Below, piece after piece: positions 1 to 9,907 of a DNA stretch of 64,000 bases. The DNA is taken from NCBI RefSeq assembly GCF_030683065.1, contig NZ_JAUXMX010000033.1:221172-285171 (forward strand). The letters are read 5' to 3'. The notes beneath the pieces were generated by a model. It did no database searches. It was not told the DNA's origin and saw only the letters and a program-made list of their open reading frames with translations. The DNA comes from Pseudomonas sp. (GTDB lineage Bacteria; Pseudomonadota; Gammaproteobacteria; Pseudomonadales; Pseudomonadaceae). Within the stretch, counting starts at the first letter, position 1. Each line of letters begins with the position of its first letter. The position numbers and the translations under genes are program-made.

Positions 1-3000
1 TATGTCAGCCTCGGCCGCGAGCTGGTGCCGTGGGTTGCCGAGTATCGCCTGGAGGTCGAAGACAAAGCCACGGCGGCACTCGGTATGCCGCTGCGTATTG
101 GTCGTCTTGAGGGTCGCTGGCAGGGCTTGGCGCCGCTGCTGATTGCCCATGACGTGCAGTTGGGCGAAGGGGCCAGCGCGCTGCGCCTGGATCAGGTGCG
201 CCTGGTGCCAGACGTGCTGGCCAGCCTGTCGGCGGGTGAGCCGCGGCTGGCTAATCTTGAGCTGGATGGCGTGCAGCTCAGCTTGCATCAGGACGAGCAG
301 GGCGCCTGGACGCTCAAGGGGCTGCCGCAACGCAGCGAGCCTGCAGCCCTGGATGTTGCTCAGGTATTGCAGCAGCTGCAAGCGGTCAACCGCCTGTCGC
401 TACTCAACAGCCAGGTGACGCTGGAAGCCCACGAACTGCCGGCTTTGACCCTGACCTACGTCAACCTGACCCTGCGCAATGGCGCAATTCGCCAGCGCCT
501 GGATGCCCGCCTGCTGCTGCCTGATGGCCAGCCGGTCGCCTTGCAGCTGCGTACCCGCCTGCAAGCCGAGCGCTGGCGTGACGTGCAAGCGCAGCTGTAC
601 TTGAGCCTGCCGCAAAGTGATTGGGCACGTTGGCTGCCGCCGAGCGTGACGCGCGAGTGGCGTCTCGAGCAGTTACAGGCCGGCGGTGAAGTCTGGCTGT
701 CCTGGGCCGATGGCGCTTTGCAGCGGGCGGTCAGCCGCCTGCATGCGCCGCAATTGGCCGGCGCCTATGCCTCGCGTGAGGCGGTGCAGGTGCAGAACCT
801 GGCGCTCAACGCCTACTTCGAACGGACCGAGCAAGGCTTAGAGTTGCTGCTGGATGATCTGGCGCTGAGCCAGGGCGAGACTCGCTGGGGCGAGGTGCAG
901 CTGGCGGTCAGTCATCGCCAAGACAGTGAAGACGATGAGGAGCAATGGTCACTCAGCGCCGATCACCTGGATCTGGCACCGTTGCTGCCGCTGGTCAGCG
1001 CCCTGGCACCCTTGCCGGACAAGGCCATGGCACTGCTAGAAACCCTGCAGCCGCAGGGCGCCTTGCGCAATATCAAGCTGGATTACCTGCCGCAGGTCGA
1101 GGGCGACAAGCGCCTGCAGTTCGCTGCCAATCTCGAGCGCATCGGTTTTGCCGCCTACCTGGCCTCGCCAGCGGTAGAAAACATCAGCGGCAGTGTGGCG
1201 GGGGATCTGGGGCAGGGCGAACTGCGCCTGGCAGCTGAAAATTTCTCCCTGCACCTCGATACGTTGTTCCCCAAGCCATGGTTGTACACACAGGCCAATG
1301 CCCGGCTGACCTGGCAGCTGGATGAGCAGGCCTTCACCTTGCGCAGCCCTTATCTGCAAGTGGTCGGCGAAGAGGGGCCAATTGCCGGAGACTTCCTGAT
1401 TCGCCTGATGTTTGATGCGGCGGCCGAAGACTACATGGACTTGCGCGTCGGCCTGCGTGATGGCGACGCGCGTTATACCGAGAAATACCTGCCGACCCGC
1501 GCGCCTGGTTTGAGTGCGGAGCTGGCCGACTGGCTGAAGAGCGCGATTCGCGCTGGCAAGGTTAATGAAGGTTATTTTCAATATCAGGGGTCGCTGAACA
1601 AAAACGCCGTCGATGCCGCGCGCAGCCTCAGCCTGTTCTTCGCCGTGGCAGACGCCGAGCTGGCCTTTCAGCCAGGTTGGCCGGCGCTGCGCGAGGCGCG
1701 TGGCGAGGTGTTTATCGAGGATAGCGGGGTGCGGGTGCGAGTGGCCGAAGGCCGCATACTCGATAGCCGGATACGCAACGCCACGGCGGACATTCCCCGT
1801 GCGTCAGCGGGGCAGGCACCGCGACTGCTGCTCAATAGCGAACTGCAAAGCAGTGTTGTCGATGCCCTGAAGATTCTCCAGGATACCCCCATAGGCACTG
1901 CCGAAACATTTGCCGACTGGGAAGGTGAAGGGGCGCTCTCTGGCAGGCTCAAACTCGATTTGCCACTGCGTAAAGGGCTGGCGCCGGCGGTGATAGTCGA
2001 CTTCGCCAGCGAAGGTGCGCAGCTCACGTTGAGCAATCCTGCGCTGGAACTCAGCCAGCTGCAGGGCGCCTTCCGCTATGACACCGCCAGCGGGTTGAGT
2101 GCGCCGGATATTCGCGCACAAGTGCTCGGTCATGCCGTGCGCGGCAAGGCCATGGCGGAAGGTTCGCGCGGCCAGGCCCTTACGCGTATCGAGGCCCATG
2201 GCCAGGTGCCGCTGAGCAATCTGACGGCCTGGCTGGGCGTCACTGCGGCATTGCCTGTAAGCGGAACCTTGCCCTATCGGCTGCGCCTGAGTCTGGATGG
2301 TGCTGACAGCCAGTTGCGGGTGGATTCCAATCTGCAAGGCGTTGTTGTCGCGCTCCCTGCCCCCTTCGGTAAACCTGCCGCAGCCGAAAGTTATGCCGAT
2401 TGGCGCATGACCCTGAGCGGCGGCGAGCGGCGCTATTGGCTGGATTATGCTGATCTGGCGAGTCTGGCCTTTGCGGCGCCCCCCGGTCAGCTTGCCAAGG
2501 GCCGCGGCGAGTTGCGCCTTGGCGATGGTCCGGCACTGTTGCCGGCGGCGAAAGGCGTGCGTGTGCGCGGACAGGTCAGCGAACTGGAGTGGTCGGCCTG
2601 GCAGACGGTGCTCAAGCCTTACGCCGGTGTGGCACGCGAGGATGCACAGCAGGTGTTCAAGGACGCGCAGCTGAAGATCGGTCGGTTCAGCGGCTTTGGC
2701 AGTACGCTCGACGACCTGACGGTCGGGCTCAAGCGTGCGCCTGCGGCCTGGTCGCTCGATCTGGATAGCCAGTTGCTGAAAGGTCGGGTCGATTTGCCGG
2801 ATGCCGACGCGGCGCCTATCGCTGTCAATCTGCAGTACCTGCGTTTGCCGGCCGCCGCCGCCAAGGATGCTGTGGTCGAGGACAAACCAGATCCGCTGCT
2901 GGGCGTCGACCCACGGCAGATTCCCGCTCTCGACCTGCGTATCGCCCAGGTGCTGCAAGGTGCCGAGGCGCTGGGTGCCTGGTCGCTGAAAGCGCGGCCG

Positions 3001-3744
3001 AACGCCAGCGGGGTGCAGTTCAACGACCTGAGTCTGGAACTCAAAGGCCTGCAATTGACCGGTAGCGCCGGTTGGCAGGGTACGGCAGAGGCCAGCAGCA
3101 GTTGGTACAACGGGCGCATGCAGGGCAAAGACCTGGCCGATGTGTTGTTGGCCTGGAACTTTGCGCCGACGGCCAGCAGTGAGACCTTCCACCTGGATGT
3201 CGATGGCCGCTGGCCTGGCTCGCCAGCCTGGGTCAGTCTCAAGCGTTTTTCCGGCAGCCTGGATGCAACCTTGCGCAAGGGACAGTTCACTGAGGTGCAA
3301 GGACCGGCCTCCGCACTGCGGGTGTTTGGCCTGCTCAACTTCAATTCGATTGGGCGCCGCCTGCGCCTGGATTTCTCCGACCTGATCGACAAAGGCTTGA
3401 GCTATGACCGGGTCAAGGGGTTGCTGGTCGCCAGCGATGGGGTGTATGTCACTCGCATACCCATTACCCTGACCGGGCCATCGAGTAATCTGGAGCTGGA
3501 CGGCACCTTGAACATGGCCGATGACTGGGTTGATGCCAAGCTGCTGGTGACATTGCCAGTCAGCAATAATTTGCCGCTGGCGGCTTTAATCGTCGGCGCA
3601 CCAGCGATCGGCGGCGCCTTGTTTGTAGTGGATAAACTGCTGGGTGACCGTGTGGCGCGTTTCGCCAGCGTGCAATATGACGTCAAAGGCCGCTGGCAGG
3701 ACCCGCAGATCACGTTCGACAAGCCTTTCGAGAAATCGCGCTGA
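1..3744 (+). CDS. yhdP: YhdP family AsmA-like phospholipid transport protein (5' end outside window)
   Basis: The frame is open from base 1, so the start lies upstream; 1247 residues are visible against about 1270 in E. coli YhdP, so only the cytoplasmic tip and part of the N-terminal membrane anchor should be missing. The visible part is a long repetitive beta-rich protein with an AsmA-type C-terminal domain, including the stretch DDWVDAKLLVTLPV followed by a hydrophobic LPLAALIVGAPAIGGALFVV near residue 1190 and a last motif GRWQDPQITF. Members of this family (YhdP, TamB, YdbH) bridge the periplasm and carry phospholipids to the outer membrane. A nitrilase and tldD follow, as in other pseudomonads. 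Family assignment is strong; the transport role is taken from E. coli work. Confidence 0.93.
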   Translation, partial: YVSLGRELVPWVAEYRLEVEDKATAALGMPLRIGRLEGRWQGLAPLLIAHDVQLGEGASALRLDQVRLVPDVLASLSAGEPRLANLELDGVQLSLHQDEQGAWTLKGLPQRSEPAALDVAQVLQQLQAVNRLSLLNSQVTLEAHELPALTLTYVNLTLRNGAIRQRLDARLLLPDGQPVALQLRTRLQAERWRDVQAQLYLSLPQSDWARWLPPSVTREWRLEQLQAGGEVWLSWADGALQRAVSRLHAPQLAGAYASREAVQVQNLALNAYFERTEQGLELLLDDLALSQGETRWGEVQLAVSHRQDSEDDEEQWSLSADHLDLAPLLPLVSALAPLPDKAMALLETLQPQGALRNIKLDYLPQVEGDKRLQFAANLERIGFAAYLASPAVENISGSVAGDLGQGELRLAAENFSLHLDTLFPKPWLYTQANARLTWQLDEQAFTLRSPYLQVVGEEGPIAGDFLIRLMFDAAAEDYMDLRVGLRDGDARYTEKYLPTRAPGLSAELADWLKSAIRAGKVNEGYFQYQGSLNKNAVDAARSLSLFFAVADAELAFQPGWPALREARGEVFIEDSGVRVRVAEGRILDSRIRNATADIPRASAGQAPRLLLNSELQSSVVDALKILQDTPIGTAETFADWEGEGALSGRLKLDLPLRKGLAPAVIVDFASEGAQLTLSNPALELSQLQGAFRYDTASGLSAPDIRAQVLGHAVRGKAMAEGSRGQALTRIEAHGQVPLSNLTAWLGVTAALPVSGTLPYRLRLSLDGADSQLRVDSNLQGVVVALPAPFGKPAAAESYADWRMTLSGGERRYWLDYADLASLAFAAPPGQLAKGRGELRLGDGPALLPAAKGVRVRGQVSELEWSAWQTVLKPYAGVAREDAQQVFKDAQLKIGRFSGFGSTLDDLTVGLKRAPAAWSLDLDSQLLKGRVDLPDADAAPIAVNLQYLRLPAAAAKDAVVEDKPDPLLGVDPRQIPALDLRIAQVLQGAEALGAWSLKARPNASGVQFNDLSLELKGLQLTGSAGWQGTAEASSSWYNGRMQGKDLADVLLAWNFAPTASSETFHLDVDGRWPGSPAWVSLKRFSGSLDATLRKGQFTEVQGPASALRVFGLLNFNSIGRRLRLDFSDLIDKGLSYDRVKGLLVASDGVYVTRIPITLTGPSSNLELDGTLNMADDWVDAKLLVTLPVSNNLPLAALIVGAPAIGGALFVVDKLLGDRVARFASVQYDVKGRWQDPQITFDKPFEKSR

Positions 3745-3836
3745 GCAGTCATTCCACATCCGCTGCGCCAGACGATGCAGTCGCTGGCCATGGCTTGTAA
3801 GCTGAAGGCCTAATTCTCCACCGAGCAGGAGCATGC

Positions 3837-4691
3837 ATGAGCCTCGCGGTGATTCAAATGGTCAGCCAGACCGATGTGCTGGCCAATCTTGCCCAGGCCC
3901 GGCGTCTGCTCGAGCAGGCCGCGGCGGGCGGGGCTCGTCTGGCTGTGCTGCCGGAGAACTTCGCTGCCATGGGGTGTCGCGACTTGGCGGCGCTGGGCCT
4001 TAGCGAGGCGCGCGGTGAAGGTCCGATCCTGCCCTGGTTGAAACAGGCCGCCCGCGACCTCAAGTTATGGATAGTGGCCGGCACTTTGCCCTTGCCGCCT
4101 GCAGGCCAGCCCGAGGCCAAGGCGCGGGCGTGTTGCCTGTTGTTCGACGAGCACGGTGAGCACGTGGCCCGCTATGACAAGCTGCATCTGTTCGATGTGG
4201 AGGTCGGCGACAGTCAGGGTAGTTACCGTGAGTCCGATGATTTCGCCCACGGCAGCCAGATTGTGCTGGCAGATACGCCCGTTGGGCGCCTGGGTTTGAC
4301 TGTTTGCTACGACCTGCGCTTTCCTGAATTGTATGGCGCCCTGCGTGAAGCCGGGGCGGAGCTGATCAGCGTGCCAGCGGCTTTTACCGCGCTGACTGGG
4401 GCGGCGCACTGGCAGGTACTGGTACGTGCACGGGCCATCGAAACCCAGTGTTACCTGCTGGCTGCCGGGCAGGGCGGCACCCATCCAGGCGGCCGCGAGA
4501 CTTTCGGTCATTCGGCCATCGTCGACCCTTGGGGCCGGGTGTTGGCCGAGCAGGCGCACGGCGAGGCGGTCTTGCTGGCCAGCCGCGATGCCATCGAACA
4601 GGCTACGATTCGCCAACGCATGCCAGTGAGTCGGCATAAACGATTTTTTGCAGCGGTCGAACCACGGCCGTCTGATTCGGAACAGCCATGA
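3837..4691 (+). CDS. Carbon-nitrogen hydrolase (Nit1/YafV-like amidase)
   Basis: This 284-residue protein belongs to the nitrilase superfamily. The Glu-Lys-Cys triad is visible: Glu40 in LAVLPENF, Lys115 in YDKLHLFD and Cys157 in GLTVCYDLRFPELY. The spacing and the short length match the Nit1/Nit branch, whose best-studied members repair deaminated glutathione by hydrolysing its amide. Substrate here is inferred only. An AGGAG-like sequence precedes the ATG by about 6 bases. The gene lies between yhdP and tldD, with only 16 bases before tldD, so co-transcription with tldD is likely. Confidence 0.92.
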   Translation: MSLAVIQMVSQTDVLANLAQARRLLEQAAAGGARLAVLPENFAAMGCRDLAALGLSEARGEGPILPWLKQAARDLKLWIVAGTLPLPPAGQPEAKARACCLLFDEHGEHVARYDKLHLFDVEVGDSQGSYRESDDFAHGSQIVLADTPVGRLGLTVCYDLRFPELYGALREAGAELISVPAAFTALTGAAHWQVLVRARAIETQCYLLAAGQGGTHPGGRETFGHSAIVDPWGRVLAEQAHGEAVLLASRDAIEQATIRQRMPVSRHKRFFAAVEPRPSDSEQP

Positions 4692-4707
4692 ATGAGATGA
4701 AGCAGTT

Positions 4708-6150
4708 ATGAGCGAGATGTTGTTATCCGTCAGTGAGCACCTGTTGGGTCCGGGCGGCTTGACCCTCGACCATCTGCCTGGGGTACTGGGTGAGTTGTCC
4801 GGGCCCGGTATCGATGCGGCCGATCTGTATTTCCAGAGCCAGGTGTCCGAGACCTGGGTGCTGGAGGACGGCATTGTCAAAGAAGGCAGTTTCAATCTCG
4901 ATCAGGGTGTCGGCGTGCGTGCCCAGTCGGGTGAGAAAACCGGGTTTGCCTACAGCAACGCCATCACCGCCGAGGCACTAAGCCAGGCCTCCCGCGCGGC
5001 CCGCTCGATTGCCCGCGCCGGGCAGCATGCCCGGGTACAGGCCTTCAGCAGTCCGCAGGTGACTGCCCTGTATGCGCCGGACAACCCGCTGGATGTGATC
5101 GGTCGGGCGCAGAAGGTCGAGCTGCTCAAGCAGGTCGATGTGGCCACGCGCGCGCTTGATTCGCGGATCAAGCAGGTTACGGTCAGCCTCGCCGGTGTTT
5201 GGGATCGCATCCTGGTGGCGGCGCAGGACGGCAGTCTGGGCGTCGATATTCGCCCATTGGTGCGTTTCAATGTCAGCGTGATTGTCGAGCAGAACGGCCG
5301 CCGCGAGCGTGGCGGCCATGGTGGCGGTGGGCGTACCGACTACCGCTATTTCATGACCGAGGATCGCGCCATGGGTTACGCCCGCGAGGCGTTGCGCCAG
5401 GCGCTGGTCAATCTCGAAGCGATACCTGCACCAGCCGGCAGCATGCCGGTGGTGATGGGCGCCGGCTGGTCCGGAGTACTGCTGCATGAGGCAGTCGGCC
5501 ATGGCCTGGAAGGCGACTTCAACCGCAAGGGCAGCTCCGCCTACAGTGGCCGGATGGGCGAGAAGGTCGCGTCGAGTCTGTGCACCATCGTCGACGACGG
5601 CACGCTGGCTGAGCGGCGTGGTTCGCTGAGCATCGATGACGAAGGTACGCCGACCCAGTGCACCACGCTGATCGAGAACGGAGTGCTCAAGGGCTATATG
5701 CAGGACAAACTGAACGCCCGCCTGATGGGTGTGGCGCGCACCGGCAACGGTCGTCGCGAGTCTTATGCCCACCTGCCGATGCCGCGCATGACCAACACCT
5801 ACATGCTGGCCGGTGAAAGCGACCCGGAAGAAATCATCCGCTCGGTGAAGAAAGGCATCTATTGCGCCAACCTCGGCGGCGGTCAGGTCGATATCACCAG
5901 CGGCAAGTTCGTGTTCTCAACCAGTGAGGCCTACCTGATTGAGGACGGCAAAATCACTGCGCCGGTCAAGGGTGCAACCCTGATCGGCAATGGCCCCGAG
6001 GCCATGAGCCGGGTGTCGATGGTCGGTAACGACCTGGCCCTGGACAGCGGCGTTGGCACCTGCGGCAAGGACGGCCAGTCAGTGCCGGTTGGCGTCGGTC
6101 AGCCGACCTTGAAGATCGATGCGATTACTGTGGGTGGGACGGGGGGCTGA
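4708..6150 (+). CDS. tldD: Metalloprotease subunit TldD
   Basis: The 480-residue product is TldD, the zinc-bearing half of the TldD/TldE heterodimeric protease that degrades unfolded peptides and matures some ribosomal peptides (microcin B17, CcdA turnover in E. coli). The metal motif HExxxH is seen as [14 protein letters not shown], with His260, Glu261 and His264. A Gly-rich stretch ([14 protein letters not shown]) precedes it as in the family. The partner pmbA/tldE is 680 bases downstream beyond the oppositely oriented yjgA, the usual Pseudomonas arrangement. Length and both domain ends look complete. Confidence 0.97.
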   Translation: MSEMLLSVSEHLLGPGGLTLDHLPGVLGELSGPGIDAADLYFQSQVSETWVLEDGIVKEGSFNLDQGVGVRAQSGEKTGFAYSNAITAEALSQASRAARSIARAGQHARVQAFSSPQVTALYAPDNPLDVIGRAQKVELLKQVDVATRALDSRIKQVTVSLAGVWDRILVAAQDGSLGVDIRPLVRFNVSVIVEQNGRRERGGHGGGGRTDYRYFMTEDRAMGYAREALRQALVNLEAIPAPAGSMPVVMGAGWSGVLLHEAVGHGLEGDFNRKGSSAYSGRMGEKVASSLCTIVDDGTLAERRGSLSIDDEGTPTQCTTLIENGVLKGYMQDKLNARLMGVARTGNGRRESYAHLPMPRMTNTYMLAGESDPEEIIRSVKKGIYCANLGGGQVDITSGKFVFSTSEAYLIEDGKITAPVKGATLIGNGPEAMSRVSMVGNDLALDSGVGTCGKDGQSVPVGVGQPTLKIDAITVGGTGG

Positions 6151-6161
6151 TTGCTGTGCTT

Positions 6162-6189
6162 GGTGGGGGCGGCCAAGGCCGCTCCCACC
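6162..6189. repeat. REP-like hairpin between tldD and yjgA
   Basis: The two arms GGTGGGGGCGGCC and GGCCGCTCCCACC are separated by AA and form a 13-bp stem with one G-T wobble. The sequence resembles the GTGGGAGCGGCC repeat scattered through Pseudomonas intergenic regions. It lies between convergent tldD and yjgA, where it could also act as a weak terminator, although no T-run follows. Confidence 0.6.
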
Positions 6190-6198
6190 GCGTGAGAC

Positions 6199-6717
6199 TC
6201 AGCGCAGCCCGCGCTGGGCTTCGTCCAGTTCGCGGATGTATTTGAAGATTTTGCGCGAGGCCGCAGGGGCTTTTTCCTGCGCCAGTTCGTGCTGAGCCTG
6301 GCGGATCAATTGACGCAGGTGTTGCCGGTCTGCTTCAGGATAGTCGCCAACAAAGGCTTCCAGGGTGTCGTCGGTGCCGTTGATAAGACGATCCCGCCAG
6401 CGCTCCAGGCCATGAAAGCGTTCATTGTATTGGCGAGTAGACGCATCAAGCTGGTCGAGCAGGGTAAGAATCGCGTCGATGTCCTGGTCGCGCATCAGCC
6501 GGCCAATAAACTGCATATGACGTTTTTTCGCAGAATTGGCGGTGTGTTTGGACGCTTCTGCAAGGGCGCGGCGCAATTCGTCGGTCAGCGGCAGTTTGTT
6601 GAGCAGGTCGAGCTTCAGGCTGGTCAGGCGTTGACCCAGGTCTTGCAGAGCATGCAGCTCGCGTTTGACCTGGGTTTTACTCTTCTCGCCGGAGAAGTCA
6701 TCAAGATATTCAGGCAT
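6199..6717 (-). CDS. darP: Ribosome biogenesis factor YjgA/DarP (DUF615)
   Basis: The 172-residue, highly charged, helical protein starts [20 protein letters not shown] and matches the DUF615/YjgA family (E. coli 183 residues), which binds late 50S assembly intermediates. An in-frame extension reaches upstream to 6789, but the ATG at 6717 gives the conserved family N-terminus, so I chose it. The gene is convergent with tldD and divergent from pmbA, an arrangement shared by other pseudomonads. It has no membrane segment or signal peptide and should be cytosolic. Confidence 0.93.
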   Translation of the reverse strand: MPEYLDDFSGEKSKTQVKRELHALQDLGQRLTSLKLDLLNKLPLTDELRRALAEASKHTANSAKKRHMQFIGRLMRDQDIDAILTLLDQLDASTRQYNERFHGLERWRDRLINGTDDTLEAFVGDYPEADRQHLRQLIRQAQHELAQEKAPAASRKIFKYIRELDEAQRGLR

Positions 6718-6833
6718 GGGGGCGGTCCAATGGAAAACGTCGCCATGATAGCAAGTATCCAGCTGCAAGCGTTCGGCCCGCCGTATCACGCGCGACGCTC
6801 GCAGTAGATCCCGACAGATTCTTAGGAGTGGTT

Positions 6834-8180
6834 ATGAGTGCAGTAGATGTTGTCGGCCCCGAGGCCGTGCCGCAGTTGCAGGCGCAAGTAGAACAGATTA
6901 TCGCCGAGGCCAAGAGGCAGGGTGCCAGCGCCTGCGAGGTGGCTGTATCGGTGGAGCAAGGCTTGTCCACCTCAGTTCGCCAGGGTGAAGTCGAGACGGT
7001 CGAGTTCAACCGTGACCAAGGTTTCGGTATCACCCTGTATGTCGGCCAGCGCAAGGGCTCGGCGAGCACCTCGGCCAGTGGCGATGCCGCTATCCGGGAA
7101 ACCGTAGCGGCAGCGTTGGCGATCGCCAAGCATGCTTCTGAAGACGAGGCTGCAGGCTTGGCCGATGCCGCGCTGATGGCCCGCGAGTTGCCGCAGTTGG
7201 ATCTATATCACGCCTGGGGCATCAGTCCAGAGCAGGCGATCGAGCAGGCGCTGCGCTGTGAAGCGGCAGCCTTTGCCACGGATAAGCGGATCAAGAACGC
7301 CGACGGCACCACCCTCAACACCCATCAGGGTTGCCGGGTGTATGGCAATAGTCATGGTTTTATCGCAGGTTATGCCAGTACCCGGCACAGTTTGAGTTGC
7401 GTGATGATCGCCGAAGATGGCGGGCAGATGCAGCGCGACTACTGGTATGACGTTAATCGCCAGGGTGAGCTGCTGGCCGACGCCGCGGGCATTGGTCAGC
7501 GTGCTGCGCAGCGTGCGGTCAGTCGGTTGGGCGCGCGTCCGGTACCGACCTGCGAGGTGCCGGTGTTATTTTCCGCTGAGCTGGCGACCGGATTGTTCGG
7601 GCATTTTCTCGCGGCCATTTCCGGTGGCAACCTGTATCGCAAGTCATCCTTCCTCGAGGGCTCCCTGGGGCAGCAGTTGTTCCCCGAATGGCTGAGCCTT
7701 GATGAGCGTCCGCATATCCCGCGCGCCTTGGGCAGTTCGGCTTTCGATGGTGATGGTCTGGCGACCTACGCCAAGTCGTTCGTCGACGGCGGTGAACTGG
7801 TCTCCTATGTGCTGGGTACCTATTCGGGGCGCAAACTGGGAATGCCGAGTACGGCCAACGCTGGAGGCGTGCACAATCTGTTCGTCAGCCATGGGGCGGA
7901 AGATCAGCAGGCGCTGCTCAAGCGCATGGGTCGTGGTTTGTTGGTCACTGAGTTGATGGGCCAGGGCCTGAACATGGTCACCGGCGACTATTCGCGCGGG
8001 GCAGGCGGCTTTTGGGTGGAGAACGGCGAAATCCAGTTTCCGGTGCAGGAGGTGACCATCGCTGGCAACCTGCGCGACATGTTCAAGCAGATAGTCGCGG
8101 TGGGTAACGATCTGGAACTGCGCAGTAATATCCGCACCGGCTCGGTGCTGATCGAGAAGATGACGGTGGCGGGTAGTTAG
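6834..8180 (+). CDS. pmbA: Metalloprotease subunit PmbA/TldE
   Basis: This 448-residue protein is the TldE (PmbA) partner of TldD. It shares the TldD fold, for example FNRDQGFGITLYVGQRKGSA near the N-terminus and SNIRTGSVLIEKMTVAGS at the end, but lacks HExxxH, as expected for the non-catalytic half. The ATG at 6834 follows AGGAG (6824-6828) at good spacing; the GTG two codons earlier overlaps that ribosome-binding site and is unlikely. It is divergent from yjgA, with about 115 bases for two promoters. Confidence 0.96.
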   Translation: MSAVDVVGPEAVPQLQAQVEQIIAEAKRQGASACEVAVSVEQGLSTSVRQGEVETVEFNRDQGFGITLYVGQRKGSASTSASGDAAIRETVAAALAIAKHASEDEAAGLADAALMARELPQLDLYHAWGISPEQAIEQALRCEAAAFATDKRIKNADGTTLNTHQGCRVYGNSHGFIAGYASTRHSLSCVMIAEDGGQMQRDYWYDVNRQGELLADAAGIGQRAAQRAVSRLGARPVPTCEVPVLFSAELATGLFGHFLAAISGGNLYRKSSFLEGSLGQQLFPEWLSLDERPHIPRALGSSAFDGDGLATYAKSFVDGGELVSYVLGTYSGRKLGMPSTANAGGVHNLFVSHGAEDQQALLKRMGRGLLVTELMGQGLNMVTGDYSRGAGGFWVENGEIQFPVQEVTIAGNLRDMFKQIVAVGNDLELRSNIRTGSVLIEKMTVAGS

Positions 8181-8200
8181 GGCTATTTGCAGCAGGCCTG

Positions 8201-8260
8201 CGTAGGGTGCGCTGTGCGCACCAGTCTTTTAAATCAGTGGTGCGCGCGGCGCACCCTACG
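8201..8260. repeat. Long palindromic repeat / probable bidirectional terminator between pmbA and ptsO
   Basis: Two 23-base arms (8201-8223 and 8238-8260) beginning CGTAGGGTGCGC and ending GCGCACCCTACG are complementary throughout, apart from two positions that would be G-U in RNA; the loop is 14 bases. It sits between convergent pmbA and ptsO. The GTAGGGTGCGC core is of a type I recognise as dispersed in pseudomonad intergenic regions, so it is probably a mobile palindromic repeat that also stops transcription. Confidence 0.6.
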
Positions 8261-8271
8261 GGTGATTCTGC

Positions 8272-8544
8272 CTATTCGCCTTCATCGAAAAAGTTGTTGA
8301 TCAGTTCGATAAGGGCATTGAGTGCGTCATCGTCCTGCTCACCGTCAGTGTGCAGGTGGATTGGCGTGCCTTTGCCAGCGGCGAGCATCATCACGGCCAT
8401 GATGCTTTTTCCGTCCACCAGGCTCTCCGGCGCGCGACCGACCTTGATCTGGCAGGGAAAGCGTCCGGCGACACCGACAAACTTGGCCGCTGCACGAGCA
8501 TGCAAGCCCAGTTTGTTGATGATGGTGATTTCGCAGGAAGGCAT
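8272..8544 (-). CDS. ptsO: Nitrogen-PTS phosphocarrier protein NPr
   Basis: The 90-residue protein is an HPr-fold phosphocarrier. The phospho-acceptor is His15 in NKLGLHARAAAKFV. It relays phosphate from EI-Ntr (PtsP, encoded elsewhere) to PtsN in the regulatory nitrogen PTS; it is not a sugar transporter part. It is the last gene of the minus-strand rpoN-hpf-ptsN-rapZ-ptsO run and starts 13 bases after rapZ ends, so it is likely co-transcribed. Its product and PtsN are encoded together, which fixes the assignment as NPr rather than sugar HPr. Confidence 0.95.
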   Translation of the reverse strand: MPSCEITIINKLGLHARAAAKFVGVAGRFPCQIKVGRAPESLVDGKSIMAVMMLAAGKGTPIHLHTDGEQDDDALNALIELINNFFDEGE

Positions 8545-8557
8545 CGCGGCAGGATCC

Positions 8558-9415
8558 TTAGCTAAGGTCGCGGTGGCGAACCTGGACGTTTTTCAGAATG
8601 GGTTTTAGGGTCTCGCCCAGGCGACTGGCCAGGTATACCGAGCGGTGATGCCCACCCGTGCAACCGATTGCTACCGTGACATAGGCGCGGTTGCTTGCAG
8701 CGAAGCGCGGCAGCCATTTCTTCAGGTAGGCGAGGATGTCCTGGAACATTTCCTCGACATCGGTCTGGGCCGCCAGGTAGTCAGCCACAGGCTGATCGAG
8801 CCCGGAAAACTCGCGCAGATCCGGCCTCCAGTAAGGGTTGGGCAGGCAGCGCACATCGAACACCACGTCGGCGTCCACCGGCATGCCGCGCTTGAAGCCG
8901 AACGACTCAACCAAAAATGCAGTTCCTGGCTCCGGTTGATTAAGCAGGCGCAGCTTGAGGCTGTCGCGTAACTGGTAAAGATTAAGATGGGTGGTGTCGA
9001 TCTGCAGGTCAGCGAGATCGGTTATCGGTCCAAGCAGCAGGCTTTCATCGGCGATGGCCTCGGCCAGCGAGCGGTTTTCGTTGGTCAGCGGATGGCGGCG
9101 GCGGGTCTCGGAAAAGCGTTTGAGCAGGGTTTCTTCGTCGGCATCCAGATAGACCACGTCACACTTGATGTGCCGCGCACGCACCTCTTCGAGAATTTCC
9201 GGGAAACGCTTGAGTTGGCTAGGCAGGTTGCGCGCGTCGATCGACACGGCGATTTGCGAGTGGAGCAGTTCGGTGTCCTGCAGGGTGCGCTCCGCCAGTT
9301 CGGGGAGCAGGCCAGCCGGCAGGTTGTCGATGCAGTAGAAGCCGTTGTCTTCGAGGACGTCGAGGGCGGTGCTTTTTCCGGAGCCGGAACGGCCGCTAAC
9401 GATGATCAAGCGCAT
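8558..9415 (-). CDS. rapZ: RNase adapter protein RapZ
   Basis: This 285-residue protein has an N-terminal P-loop kinase-like domain, with Walker [10 protein letters not shown] at residues 8-16 and a [10 protein letters not shown] segment near residue 90, and a C-terminal half ending with [17 protein letters not shown]. In enterobacteria RapZ senses glucosamine-6-phosphate and guides RNase E to the GlmZ small RNA; whether that circuit exists here is not shown by the sequence. It lies 2 bases after ptsN and 13 before ptsO, the conserved sigma-54-locus order. Confidence 0.95.
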   Translation of the reverse strand: MRLIIVSGRSGSGKSTALDVLEDNGFYCIDNLPAGLLPELAERTLQDTELLHSQIAVSIDARNLPSQLKRFPEILEEVRARHIKCDVVYLDADEETLLKRFSETRRRHPLTNENRSLAEAIADESLLLGPITDLADLQIDTTHLNLYQLRDSLKLRLLNQPEPGTAFLVESFGFKRGMPVDADVVFDVRCLPNPYWRPDLREFSGLDQPVADYLAAQTDVEEMFQDILAYLKKWLPRFAASNRAYVTVAIGCTGGHHRSVYLASRLGETLKPILKNVQVRHRDLS

Positions 9416-9417
9416 GA

Positions 9418-9891
9418 TTAGGCCCGGTTGAGCTGGCTTTGTATGTCCACCACGACCTGATACAGCGCTTCGCTGCTCTGGGCTTGGCGCAAGCTTTCAC
9501 GCACATCGCTGCGGTCGAGCATGCTGGCGATTTGGCGCAGAAGTTCGAGGTGTTCGTCAGTGGCCGCTTCTGGCACCAGCAGGACGAACAACAGGTCGAC
9601 AGGGGCGCCGTCAATAGCGTCGAAGTCTACCGGTGCATTGAGGCGTAGAAGCGCGCTGATCGGTGCATTGCAGCCTGGAAGGCGGCAGTGCGGAATGGCT
9701 ATGCCATTGCCAAAGCCGGTCGAGCCAAGCTTTTCACGGGCGATCAGGCTTTCGAAAATGTCTTGGCCATCCAGGTCGGGCAGTTCACGTGCCACCAGGT
9801 TGGCTATCTGTTCAAGTACGCGTTTTTTACTGCCACCCGGCACGTTCACCAGGGAACGGCCGGGGGTCAGAATATTTTCGAGTCGGATCAT
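9418..9891 (-). CDS. ptsN: PTS IIA-like nitrogen regulatory protein PtsN (EIIA-Ntr)
   Basis: The product of 157 residues has the EIIA fold of the mannitol/fructose type. The phosphorylated residue is His68 in [10 protein letters not shown]. PtsN is the output of the nitrogen PTS and controls potassium transport, alginate or PHA metabolism and stress responses in other species by protein contacts. The frame is open upstream to 10026, but that overlaps hpf; the ATG at 9891 with AGGAG-like bases before it gives the conserved start [10 protein letters not shown]. Spacing is 16 bases from hpf and 2 to rapZ. Confidence 0.95.
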   Translation of the reverse strand: MIRLENILTPGRSLVNVPGGSKKRVLEQIANLVARELPDLDGQDIFESLIAREKLGSTGFGNGIAIPHCRLPGCNAPISALLRLNAPVDFDAIDGAPVDLLFVLLVPEAATDEHLELLRQIASMLDRSDVRESLRQAQSSEALYQVVVDIQSQLNRA

Positions 9892-9907
9892 AGGAGGGGA
9901 GGCGATC

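Noticed and set aside
1804..3300. A 498-codon antisense frame within yhdP
   Set aside because: Its composition (rich in Arg, Gln and His) is that of a shadow frame, and the sense strand is a recognisable YhdP.
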